Assembly (NCBI RefSeq): GCF_000485595.1
Contig: NW_014577064.1
Coordinates: forward strand, 684,660 to 729,111
Source of the DNA: Priapulus caudatus
Taxonomy: Eukaryota; Priapulida; Priapulimorpha; Priapulimorphida; Priapulidae
Direction of reading: 5' to 3'
Length of the DNA stretch: 44,452 nucleotides
The notes below the pieces were generated by a model. It had not been told where the DNA came from. It ran no database searches and saw only the letters and a list, made by a program, of their open reading frames with translations. The position numbers and the translations under genes were made by a program. Positions 34,734-44,452 of this stretch are shown here, piece by piece (position 1 is the first letter of the stretch; the number at the start of each line of letters is the position of its first letter).

Positions 34734-35455
34734 ATATCAAAGCATCTGCGCGCAGCCTTGACGACGAGGCTGCAGTGAGTAGGTGCCGCCATATAGAACA
34801 ACATCAAATGTATATAGTAGACAGGAATAAACGAGCTGCTGGTAATTATAGGGCGTACACACACACATCGCTCGTATCGAGGGGGATCGTAGAAAGAATA
34901 TTTTACCTTTCTATTCCCTCCAGCAAACCTCTGTGACGGCGTGACAGCAGAGCTGCCCCTCCCCAGCAACCCTATACACAGTGATACAACAAGCACGGTG
35001 AATGCAGCGAACGATGCATGGTGGGTGACATGGCCCTATGTAAGTGAGGCGAGGTGGGTGCAGCAATAATATATAATACACATCCACATAAAGGAGATCC
35101 ATACGTGATAGAGCGACAGCAAGAACTGAATATTATAAAAAATATTATCAGAAATTGCACTCGGCAAAGAACCGAGGAAATAGACCCTATAGAAATATTA
35201 ACATTCTATACAACGATTGTGACCAATTTCCAGCATAGTTGCGTATCGTTCAACGATTCTGCATGTTAAAAAATCTTTAAAACCCTCTTAAAAGAAGTCG
35301 TGGCGAATACTGATTTCGGTCACACGCTGCGTACTTACGTCGACATGCATCCAGACCTGATGTTTTTCACACACGTCAGCGATGCTCATCAGGTTGTCAT
35401 AGGAACCTAGAACCGTTGTGCCGCACGTAGCGCTCACCATGAGCGGACAGCTTCC
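27075..35455 (-). CDS. PLP-dependent acidic amino acid decarboxylase (CSAD/GADL1/GAD-like), C-terminal half, copy 1
   Basis: Group II PLP decarboxylase that makes taurine precursors, beta-alanine or GABA from cysteine sulfinate, aspartate or glutamate; the substrate cannot be decided here. Minus-strand exons in gene order: 35339-35455 ([12 protein letters not shown] ... [11 protein letters not shown]-ring Asp), 34907-34971 ([13 protein letters not shown]), 34385-34463 ([19 protein letters not shown], with the Schiff-base Lys in NPHK), 32547-32746 ([18 protein letters not shown], the mobile catalytic loop Tyr region), 29413-29468, 28352-28441 ([15 protein letters not shown]) and 27075-27257 (C-terminus). 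Splice phases agree at every junction. Together they would cover about 262 residues, the second half of a ~500-aa enzyme. The exons at 29413 and 27075 carry indels that break the frame. Exons for the N-terminal half are not found to the right; the second copy's 3' end comes there instead. The assembled copy therefore cannot encode an enzyme as it stands. Confidence 0.88.
27958..28272. repeat. CA / CGCA-rich low-complexity tract (intron)
   Basis: Interrupted CA and CGCA repeats in an intron of decarboxylase copy 1. In copy 2 the matching point (38430-38500) has a much shorter tract, after which about 1.8 kb of copy 1 is absent. Confidence 0.9.
28352..28441 (-). CDS. Decarboxylase exon found only in copy 1
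   Basis: A 90-bp phase-0 exon with an acceptor after TTTCAG and a donor GTATAT, encoding [15 protein letters not shown] and linking to the VAPKIKERM exon. NVxFWYIPP is a strongly conserved family signature. No counterpart exists between 36990 and 44452, so the second copy is incomplete. Confidence 0.85.
29010..29325. repeat. CGCA / CA-rich tract (intron)
   Basis: Low-complexity CA/CG repeats preceding acatatatatatgtgaacat, the point from which similarity to 36990 onward begins. Confidence 0.9.
29690..29910. repeat. GT / GTGC array (intron)
   Basis: GT and GCGT repeats after the segment holding the YLAEQLR exon. In copy 2 the corresponding GT tract (37360-37467) leads into a different segment, the last-exon region. 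Confidence 0.9.
30093..30263. repeat. 14-bp minisatellite (CAACTAGTCTATAT)n
   Basis: About twelve head-to-tail 14-bp units, each with an ACTAGT palindrome, with single-base variants. It lies in a decarboxylase intron and is present in shorter, indel-rich form at 38514-38654. Confidence 0.9.
30734..30946 (-). repeat. ~210-bp dispersed block, copy 2
   Basis: Intronic copy of the block described at 6136-6347 (minus-strand frame ending GCRYY-stop). It is inside the decarboxylase gene on the gene's own strand but is not part of that protein family. Confidence 0.65.
32305..32525. repeat. GGTA / GGCA / TGTA tetranucleotide minisatellite
   Basis: Compound tetranucleotide repeats adjoining the 3' end of the decarboxylase exon at 32547. 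The copy at about 40735-40868 is shorter. Confidence 0.9.
33925..34040. repeat. GT / GTCT / GTGC low-complexity tract (intron)
   Basis: Mixed GT, CTGT and GTGC repeats inside a decarboxylase intron; the matching region near 42345-42425 is shorter. Confidence 0.85.
34674..34740. repeat. (AT)n array (intron)
   Basis: Clean AT dinucleotide repeat. The second copy (about 43053-43108) has an interrupted version. Confidence 0.9.
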
Positions 35456-36059
35456 CTATCGACACACGAGAGAGAGAGAAAGAGAGGATAGTTAATTAGA
35501 AGCGCTACTCCTCAACACGTTTCTCTTCACGCACACGTCGATTTAGTGTCAGCGATCGTAACAACGGCAACGTAAACACCCCCATTCTGCGAATAATAAT
35601 AGAATTGAAGTAATCCACTACTGAAACAAAATAGCCCGTTTATAAAAAAAAAATGGTAATCGTATGTACAATGGAAATCTGTTGGTTATATCTCAATGCA
35701 AATTGCAACAATCCCACAAGGCCATCACTGAGAGTGCTCCACTCCATTAATTGTGGAATATATAGCCAAGAATGCCCGAAGCATAATAATTTACATACTC
35801 ATGATATATTCTATAATCTGTCATGATGTTTCACCTAGCTGTATTTTTACTAATAATTATTATGTTCACTTTTCATTTATTATAATAGCATTTAAGTTAA
35901 GAGCATTGGCAAACACGCTGGGCAACAAACTAGTTTAATCTACTAATAACATTTTGATGTTGTGGCACAGCCTAATTTGCGGGTAATAAAACAACAGGGT
36001 ATTGGTGATACAGTAATCATGCAGTATTTTAAATATTTATTATAAGTAAAACAACCCTT

Positions 36060-36061
36060 AA

Positions 36062-36102
<41 letters not shown>

Positions 36103-36908
36103 ACGATAGGCGAATATCGCGAATAACAAGCGTGTTAACTTTGACATGCTGTAATAATTAAAAAGCTATTTTTACATTTTATTCACGTATAACCACTTTT
36201 TAGTGAATCCTCTACTTATCATCACACGATTTGAGAACTTATTAATAATTTTTACCTCATCTTTATGAACGCACCGATGAACAATGCAAGGTCCTTTGTA
36301 ACAGGTTATCCTCTGTGTCGCTCCCATGCGTTGAAACATGACGGGATTTTTTACGTGGAACATTTGGAAATTTCGCAACCATCAATCTTAGCGATTTTAA
36401 ATCTGCCGAAAACGAGTTTTATCACCACAGATTGCAAGCCGATTTATATATGTTCGTTTGGCAGCCTGCAGTCGAATTGATGGCCACGTCTGTGATTGTG
36501 TTAAACTGAAGAATATCTGCGCATATATACGTTTATGTGTATGTCTACCCCTCCCCCTCCACCCGCAACCTCATGTCACTCTCGTTCTACCCCCTCTTTC
36601 ACACTTAATCTCACTCTCGTTCTACCCCCTCTTTCACACTTCATCTCGTGCGATGTCTCTCTTTTACTATATTCGCTTACTCTGTCACTTTTTGCTATGA
36701 CTTCTCTTGCCCTGTCCCGCACTTTCTTAGATTTCCATCGGCTTTCAGACAGTTACTGATATTGTAGGTTTTTGAAGGCGGTCATTGCTCCTGCTGCTGC
36801 TAATGTAATAACCCGCTTAGTAGAGGAAGACTTAGCAGCGCTGCAACGACCTGAGTCCGTATGCAACCTTCCCCCTTCCCAGCCTCCTACAGACACAGAT
36901 GCGCGCGT

Positions 36909-36910
<2 letters not shown>
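36060..36910. other. Spacer between the two decarboxylase copies
   Basis: AT run at 36067-36098, then unique sequence with a C/T-rich patch (36540-36640). I looked for N-terminal decarboxylase exons on the minus strand and saw none. The spacer ends in CA repeats. Confidence 0.55.

Positions 36911-36995
<85 letters not shown>
36911..36995. repeat. (CA)n array at left edge of copy 2
   Basis: Two CA arrays around gtacgc. They play the same positional role as the 29010-29325 tract and mark the start of similarity to copy 1. Confidence 0.9.
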
Positions 36996-37002
<7 letters not shown>

Positions 37003-37087
37003 GTGAACATTGAAATCGATGCAATCTTACGGGATTTATACAATATAATCATTGCGAACTTAATTTTTGAGTCAACAATCTACTTAC

Positions 37088-37142
37088 CTTCGGAATAACT
37101 AGGCGGAACCCATCTCGAATTCGCAGCTGCTCCGCTAAGTAC
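37088..37142 (-). CDS. Decarboxylase YLAEQLR exon, intact but out of order (copy 2)
   Basis: A 55-bp exon (acceptor TGTACAG, donor GTAAGTA) encoding YLAEQLRIRDGFRLVIPK, matching the family segment after the mobile loop. Its phase joins correctly to the GC/GTACGT donor of the 32547 exon and to the CTNVGFW exon. In copy 2 it lies 3' of the terminal exon, which is the wrong order for the protein. The copy at 29413-29468 is in the right order but carries an indel. Confidence 0.85.
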
Positions 37143-37359
37143 CTGTACAAAACGCAAAGAGGATACTGCCTTAATCTGTCTACTAGACAGATTTCAAAAG
37201 AAATCGAAAACGTCATTAGTATTTGTGAACTGTGCTTCCCGGCAACGTATTAGCTCTTGGTATTATCCATCATTAAATCCATGAAATCTTGTCCTCCAAA
37301 CACATTTCCTCAACGCACGCATGCCTAGTACGGGGATGGTTTGTATTTCTGCATGGAAA

Positions 37360-37382
37360 ATGTGTGTGTGTGTGTGTGTGTG

Positions 37383-37467
<85 letters not shown>
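37360..37467. repeat. (GT)n array, putative misjoin point
   Basis: GT array bridging the segment homologous to 29320-29690 and the segment homologous to 26990-27958, which are not neighbours in copy 1. Confidence 0.9.
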
Positions 37468-37469
<2 letters not shown>

Positions 37470-37550
37470 ACAATCTAACGGTTTATTTAGGTTTACACAT
37501 AAGTACAGTTGCTACGCTTCGACGTGGGAATAGCACTGCATGTGCGTCAA

Positions 37551-37733
37551 CTACATGCCAATGCCGATTCGCTCGATCTCATCAATCACAAAATCCATGT
37601 CTTTGCTGCTGCGCGGTGGCCATCCAGTCACGACCATTCGGAAAAAGTTAGGAAAGCCTTTCTCCTTCAGCGGCTGGTAGCCAACCATCATCGTCCCCTC
37701 CATGATCATCCTCTCTTTGATTTTCGGTGCCAC
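37551..37733 (-). CDS. Decarboxylase terminal exon, intact (copy 2)
   Basis: Acceptor CTGCGCAG, then 60 codons from VAPKIKERM through MMVGYQPLKEK and NFFRMVV to [10 protein letters not shown] and TAG. This is the C-terminus typical of GAD/CSAD enzymes (VAPxxKERM, GYQP, NFFRMVV, DEIERIG). The same exon at 27075-27257 in copy 1 is broken by several one-base indels. Confidence 0.9.
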   Translation of the reverse strand: MAPKIKERMIMEGTMMVGYQPLKEKGFPNFFRMVVTGWPPRSSKDMDFVIDEIERIGIGM

Positions 37734-38429
37734 CTGCGCAGTGGAACGCCAAATAATAGACACAGAAATCCGAGATGTTAACACCTGCGTAGTCAATTCA
37801 CACGCCATCATTAGTCGACGGGCAGGTCAGGCTCTAATTACTACCCAAAGTATGAAGGCCACTCTTTTATCGTAGAAATTACAGGTGCTAATTGTAGCCT
37901 TGGAACAGAAAAAGGATCTGGAACCTATCCAAACACCAGCCAATTGATACGTCATGATCCCGGTGACGTATCATTACACAATTATCCTTAGGCTCAGTTA
38001 TACGTCTTCCCGTGTATCTAGAGATGTTGTGATCTCATACGAAGAAAAGTTCAGAAGCTATACATGCTGTGAATTCATGCGCGTGCAGACAGCGCCAATA
38101 GTGAGAGGCGCGATGTTGCCGAAATAAGGAACCCGGAGATAGCCGAGGTCACTGGTGCCCGCCTACTGCTTTCTCTTCTCGGAAAAAGACCAAAACAGAT
38201 CCCGACACTTTCAACCTTGGAGGACAACTCGCACGAGTGAGCTTTTTCAAGGAAATAACACCACAGTTTACGCGCCGAAAAAAGGCGTTCGAAGATTATC
38301 GGGAAACAGCGACGGGAGAGCAACCTCGCGTGAGGTGACGTCAGTATACATGAAGGGCTGCGACAGATATCACGAAACCGGCCCGATTATCCGAGAGATT
38401 ATCAACCGTTGAACATGAGCGGATCAAAC

Positions 38430-38500
38430 ACACGTACACACACACACGCACACACACACGCACACACACACACACGCACGCACACACACACACACACATT
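38430..38500. repeat. (CA)n array, putative deletion or misjoin point
   Basis: Short CA/CGCA tract. Sequence to its left matches copy 1 up to about 27960 and sequence to its right matches copy 1 from about 30090, so 28270-30080 of copy 1 is missing here. Confidence 0.9.
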
Positions 38501-38513
38501 CGTGGAGCGGCTA

Positions 38514-38654
38514 TATCAAACTAGTCTTATTATCGACTAGTTCTATATCAACTAGTCTATATCAACTCATGTCTATATCAACTAGTCTTATCAACTAGTA
38601 TCTATCATTCAACTAGTCTATATCAACTAGTCTATATCAACTAGTCTATATCGA
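38514..38654. repeat. 14-bp minisatellite, copy 2
   Basis: The ACTAGTCTATATCA unit again, fewer and with many indels relative to 30093-30263. Confidence 0.85.
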
Positions 38655-39120
38655 CGCTAGCTGTTGCGATGCAGTGATTTGCAGAAGCATTGGATCGGAA
38701 CTTTTGTCGGCAACAAAATTCTTAAAAAAGCCAATCCAAGTGGACAGAGAGAGCTAGTACAAGAGCTACGATACGTAAGCGGTTCGCGCAGCACTCGCAA
38801 GCTCTGTTGTAAAGCTGCGAGCAGTGATGGAGCGGATTGCAACACGTCTGCTGACAGACGGGCTCAGCGAGCGCCGTTTAACGGTAGGCGATGGGCGCGG
38901 TCGAATAACGTATAATCGCGAAGGCGCACGCAGGTGACTTGCTGATTGTTCGATGCTATCCACGGCACTTCGATGCCTTAATTCTAATAACAGAACTCAT
39001 GACGAGCAGCTTGAATGGACGCGCCACAACTATTCAGCAGGCTTGTTACACGCCGTCTCCGGTATACCGCGCCTTCAGGGCGAACAACGTCTTGCCAACA
39101 GAAATGCACGTGGTGCCAGG

Positions 39121-39327
39121 CGCGCCAGAATGTGCCTGGCGGCATTAGCGCATTAGGCGGAGGCTGATAATCAGTAGTAGCGGCCCCGTCGTGAGGAAGA
39201 CCTTGAAGGTGACGCCCAGGAATTATCAGTAGCCACCTCGTGACAGCCGGCGGGCAATCCTTCCACCCGCAAGAGGACGTTGCGTGTAATCGCCGGGAAA
39301 CTTTCGCTTTCCACTCACGCTATATAT
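39121..39327 (-). repeat. ~210-bp dispersed block, copy 3
   Basis: Counterpart of 30734-30946 with several one-base deletions that destroy the minus-strand open frame. Confidence 0.65.
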
Positions 39328-40734
39328 TTTAGATTCTCGTCACGCGTGGAAACTACAAAGCAAACACTGTTTCGCGATCTGGCCATGGCGAGCGTGGAGG
39401 CGGCCGCCCATCCCCCCGCGCACACATTAAAATCGCGATTATATTTCTGTGCGCATATTACCTCCCGAATCTCTTTTCTACGCGCACAATGCCTCGCGAC
39501 TGGCTGGATAGGCACTTCTGGAGCAGATTAGAGGGTGGAGGCGCTTTCATCTTATATCACACGGCTCACCTGAGTTGCATGGAAAATTGTTCCCAGACAA
39601 TCCGGTCTGTCGAAAGTCTGCGGACCCGGAAAATGCGATCATTCGTATGCCTGCGCTACTCGGCATTATAGGGAGGCGGCATCGTCAACCGCTTATTATA
39701 TGGGTGGTCGGAGATTGTGATTGACTATGTATTCTTGGCATTTCCATAGCGGTTAGAACCAAGTCGCCGGTCTGTTCAATGGCCCGTTTACTGCTCTATA
39801 TAAACATGCCAGTGTGACTGTGGCTGCTACAATATACAACTTTACGGCCATGCCGGATCACAGTAAAGTGTGTTCGGCAGCGAATAATTAGGTCCACTTG
39901 GATTAAGCCAATGTTGACGATATGCTAGAGTAACTGGCACCTATGCCTGTAGTTAATAAGTATTACATTCCCTTATAACCAAACGCGTATTAGTTTGTCA
40001 ATATCACTGCTGCCTGTTACTAAGAAATGTCTAATTTGAAATCCGCAGTCAAGAAATCAGTCAGACAGTTGTTTACAGTCTTCAAACCGCTGCCGGTCAA
40101 GCGCGGCGCTGTGTGATACATGATTTTATAGTGCACCAGAGCATTTTTGCACGCATGCTCGCCGTATACGCCAATGCTATCATCAGTGATTTCGTAAACT
40201 TGCGACTGCTTCGTGTTTAAGAAACTTTTTGTCAAGGCTGTCACGTGCGTCCCGTGATTAGACGTGTGTTTACTCTATTTCCAATGTTTAGTCCGTCGCC
40301 GTGGTTACACGCTGACACCCCGTTTTCACCTGGCATCCAAAACATTCGGACCGCAAAAATGTTTACGTCAGTCGCTTGACTCGTGGATGACATTTACGGC
40401 CGAATGATACGTTGATACATATCAACATTAACCGATTTCAAGGTCTTGTTTGTAATGATAACCAGCAGTGAGTATTGGACAAACTAATACCGCGTTTGGC
40501 TATACGGTGATTGCAACTGTGCAGTTCTTCCTCAGTATATACGGCAGCAAGGTAAAGTGAGAAGTCAGTGAGTGAGTGAGTTGTGGGTGGGGATACCGGT
40601 TCTATTGGGATACGCTGGGCTAAAGCATTGGTGGGAATACGGTGGGACGGCATGCGGTGGGGGCTACGGGTGGACGACGCATCGTGGTGGGTGGCACTAT
40701 TAGTGATTTAGGTGGCGTTGGTTAAGGTAGGCAG

Positions 40735-40868
40735 CTCATGCTGCAGGCAGGCAGGTAGGTATAGGCATGGTAGGTATGTATGCAGGTAGGTAGGTATGTA
40801 GCGCAGGTATGTATGCAGGTAGTCAGGTAGGTACGTATGTATGCAGGTAGGTAGGTATGTATGCAGGC
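40735..40868. repeat. GGTA / GGCA / TGTA minisatellite, copy 2
   Basis: Shorter version of 32305-32525, directly beside the broken mobile-loop exon. Confidence 0.85.
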
Positions 40869-43800
40869 AAGCTGCCTTAAGGCTAGATAAGTACGCCTGC
40901 CATTGAGTTACGCGATTCGTCGATCAGTTGCTCAAGCTCCCCGGTCGCCTTCGCCTCCAGTTATAGCCAGAGTTTGAACACGTGCCACCTTCCGGCCACA
41001 TTGCACCGACTTGTCGCCTGCTGTCGTACGATACATCATAGAACTTGTCCTGCTGAAATAGGTTACGTTGCCACCGGCGCAGTTGCAATGGCTGCCAGAA
41101 GCCCCTGATGGAAAACAAAGACACCAACTGTCATGAATATGTGTACCACTACAGGTTGCGATATCACAGAATCTACATGGAGCCAAAAACGACTTAGACT
41201 GATCTTAAGGCCAATCAATTATATTGCAATCAGTAAATATGCTGTAGAAAACTATGGAAGTGGCCATGAATACAGTGCAATGCGCCGAGTCTTTAACTAT
41301 TGCTATCTATGACACTGCAGCACTGCCGGTGATGAGCGACCCCCCCCCCTAAATGCGTGGATCATTCCCTCTGCTCATTCTCATGTATTATAAAAATCGA
41401 GATGACAGCGTCCAACATATGGACTTGCAACTAACCTTTCGATTATTATATTAATTGTCAATATTTAACAAATGCGACACGTTCGGTGTTAAGGATTTCT
41501 TCCTCCGCCATATAATTTGTAACAATCCACAGTATAAAACCCATACAATTCATGATACTTGAAAAAAGCGAACCCGGGCAACCCGAGCAAGCATTTGCCG
41601 GAGTTGCGTAAAAAAAAATCCCAACGATGAACTTGCGATCTAGTCCGGTCCGTGACTAACAATCGGTATGGCCAACCTAACGGCGACCGCCGTCATATAC
41701 CTGTTACATCCATTTTGGTGTGTGGTTTTTCAACATTACGTCTATAACATATATGTATAATTAGATATATATTCACCACTACATGTGTTACGTAGTTCTG
41801 CCGTCATGCAATGAGAACATTACATTTTTATATTTATCTAATTACTTCATTATTATACAACGGCGCCAGCGACCCTGTTAATACTATAAAACGCTGTTGC
41901 TGTGTGAAATTTAGGCTTGCACCGCAGTCACGTCAGCACAATATTACACCCTAGTGATTACTATGTATAACATGACTAAATCTCATGAGCCGAAAAGTGT
42001 CTTTTCACACTGCGATAAATAACTTAATTTATGTGTTTTTAAAATTGAAATGGTTCCGATTACAGCTGCGCAAAAATTAGCTACCATCCTATGCTACCTG
42101 CTTATAATGGTTGTCAGCTTCACAAAAAAGTCTAGTCGTTTACACATAATAAAATGATAGACGAGTTACGGGGTGCTAAGTCAACGTTTGCACAATAAAA
42201 CGAAAACCCTGTATTTCTAGACGCTATTAATTTTGCCAGAAAGCCATAAGATTTGTATTGTTGATAAGTTACTAGCATCTTAGCCGCAGGCGAACCATGG
42301 TGAATACCCCAAGACGTAGTGCGATTGTGTTGCCTTATATGCGTATGTATGCGTTGCGTGTGTGTGTGTCTGTATCTGTCCGGCTGTCGTGCGTGCGTGT
42401 GCCGTGTGCGTGCGTGGTGTGCGCTGGTTTGTTCGCTTATAGATACCAGGCAACTTGCAGACGTTTGACAGATTTGAAAGGTGGGACAGAACCGACAATT
42501 ATAATTACGTGCTAGAATTAGCACCCACACCATTGTACCAATCGCTGTACGCACCGTAGAAAGTAGCCATTTGTCGCGCTGGAATTGTGCATGGCTGTGT
42601 ATAACTTTGATACGCAGTACTTGCAAGTTGTGTAATGTCAAATCATACCTAATATTAGTAAAACGAAAATGAAATAGAGGCATCTTTCTTTGCGAAAATA
42701 AAAAGACTGATTTGGTAAAATATGCGCAATGATAGTGAGAGAGAAGGGCGCCCTTACTTTTTCTTTCAAACAGCAATGCTGAACACTGTAACGGTGCGCC
42801 AAACATCTTATGCGGATTGTCAGGCCACGGAATCTTGCCCTGCAAGTAATCATGTACTAGTTAGGTATTCCACTAGCCTCGCGTGCATCATAGTGCAATC
42901 AACGGTACAACCACCGATGCGCAGTGATTTCTATACACACAAATTTCAATTCAGTTTTTTGACCACACTGCAGGCACACATAAAAAAAACCCAGACAGGT
43001 GTAACGTGCTCGAGAACTAATTTGAAATCACCTCTTAACATTTTTAATACCTAATATATTATTATATATATATATAATAATATATATATATATATGTATG
43101 TATATATCAAAGCATCTGCGCGCAGCCTTGACGGACGAGGCTGCAGTGAGTAGGTGCCGCCATATATAGAACAACATCAAATGTATATAGTAGACAGGAA
43201 TAAACGAGCTGCTGGTAATTATAGGGCGTACACACACACATCGCTCGTATCGAGGGGATCGTAGAAGAAATTTTACCTTTCTATTCCCTCCAGCAAACCT
43301 CTGTGACGGCGGACAGCAGATGCCCTCCCCAGCAGGCCTACACAGTGATACAACAAGCACGGTAAATGAATGCAGCGAACGATGCATGGTGGTGACATGC
43401 GCCCTATGTAAGTTGAGGCGAGCGTGGGTGCAGGCAATAATATATAATACACATCCACATAAAGGAGATCCATACGTGATAGAGCGACAGCAAGAACTGA
43501 ATATTATAAAAAATATTATCAGAAATTGCACTCGGCAAAGAACGAGGAAATACACCCTATAGAAATATTAACATTCTATACAACGATTGTGACCAATTTC
43601 CAGCATAGTTGCGTATTCGTTCAACGATTCTGCATGTTAAAAAAACTTAAAACCCTCTTAAAAGAAGTCATGGCGAATACTGATTTCGGTCACACCGCTG
43701 CGTACTTACGTCGACATGCATCCAGACCTGGTGTTTTTCACACACGTCAGCGATGCTCATCAGGTTGTCATAGGACCTAGAACCGTCGTGCCGCACGTGG

Positions 43801-44452
43801 CGCTCACCATGAGCGGACAGCTTCCCTATCGACACACGAGAGAGGAGAAGAGAGAGAGGAGAGAGGACAGTTAAATAGAAGCGCTACTCCTCAACACGTC
43901 TCTCTTCACGCACAAGTCGATTTAGGTCAGCGATTCGTAACAACGGCAACCTAAACATCCCCATTCTGCGAATGATAATAGAATTGAAGTAATCCACTAC
44001 GGAAACAAAAATAGCCCGTTTTATAAAAAAAAATGATAATCGTATGATACATGGAAATCTGTTGGTTATTATCTCAATGCAAATTGCAACAATCCCACAA
44101 TGCCATCACTGAGAGTGCTCCACTCCCATTATTGTGGAATATATAGCCAAGAGTGCCCGTAGTATAATAATTTACATACTCATGATATATTCTATAATCT
44201 GTCATGATGTTTCACCTAGCTGTATTTTTACTAATAATTATTATGTTCATTTTTCATTTATTATAATAGCATTTAAGTTAAGAGCATTGGCGTACACGCT
44301 GTGGGCAACAAAACTGTTTAATCTCCTAATAACATTTTGATGTTGTGGCACAGCCTAATTTGCGGGTAATAAAACAACAAGGTATTGGTGATACAGTAAT
44401 CATGCAGTATTTTAAATATTTATATTTAAAGTAAAACAACCCTCAATAATTG

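Larger units (their letters stand above)
37551..43825 (-). pseudogene. Decarboxylase (CSAD/GADL1/GAD-like), copy 2, broken as assembled
   Basis: Second copy of the decarboxylase locus. Exons in gene order: 43710-43825 (one base deleted), 43277-43337 (short, deletions), 42758-42839 (indels around NPHK), 40895-41104 (multiple insertions in the mobile-loop exon), no CTNVGFW exon, and an intact terminal exon at 37551-37733. The changes are one- and two-base indels with few substitutions, which resembles uncorrected long-read error more than neutral pseudogene decay. Homology continues to the window end, so any 5' exons lie outside. Confidence 0.8.

Noticed and set aside
42132-42845. 237-codon minus-strand frame containing [12 protein letters not shown]
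   Set aside because: Only the first ~25 codons are decarboxylase exon; the rest reads through the intron because indels removed stops. The 34.4-kb copy has a clean exon with a GTAAGC donor.

Overview
The window is nuclear DNA from an invertebrate animal. Evidence: spliced genes with GT-AG introns, very dense di-, tri- and tetranucleotide microsatellites, many short terminal-inverted-repeat elements, and no bacterial gene organisation. Only two protein-coding loci can be supported. One is a secreted chitin-deacetylase-like gene with a chitin-binding domain, a degenerate LDL-receptor class A module and a CE4 domain. That domain order is typical of ecdysozoans. TTAGGG-type tracts (14428-14447; CCCTAA inside 5351-5384) argue weakly against an arthropod (usually TTAGG) or a nematode (usually TTAGGC). 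A non-arthropod ecdysozoan such as a priapulid would fit, but this is inference.

Layout. 1-7000: arrays, hairpins, nested MITEs, a possible SINE and one copy of a ~210-bp dispersed block; no gene. 7004-10680 (minus): a decayed or badly sequenced inverted copy of the deacetylase gene, from TATA box to most of the last exon. 10693-12698: a duplicated block and noisy ATCT/CA repeats. 12699-13544: assembly gap. 13545-14425: the last 27 codons, stop codon and 3' flank of another deacetylase copy. 14428-16120: telomere-like, GATA, GAGT and trinucleotide tracts. 18371-21440: the intact five-exon deacetylase-like gene (512 aa). 21790-26990: AT-rich DNA with two sizeable TIR elements. 26990-36060 and 36990-44452 (both minus): two near-identical copies of the C-terminal half of a PLP-dependent acidic amino acid decarboxylase gene (CSAD/GADL1/GAD family).

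Two observations matter most. First, the only intact deacetylase-like gene has lost the second Asp of motif 1, both metal-binding His and the catalytic His, so it is probably a chitin-binding pseudoenzyme. Second, much of the apparent duplication looks like an assembly problem. The two decarboxylase copies differ mainly by one-base indels. Their damaged exons are complementary: each of six shared exons is intact in one copy and broken in the other. One exon is out of order beside a GT tract and one is missing at a CA tract. Likewise, inverting 7000-13544 would place the inverted deacetylase copy in front of the isolated 3' end at 13545 to make one complete gene.

The two loci have no evident functional relationship. 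I found no clearly new multi-gene system. The most novel items are the deacetylase pseudoenzyme, the TIR elements carrying telomere-like or palindromic cores, and the hairpin family.
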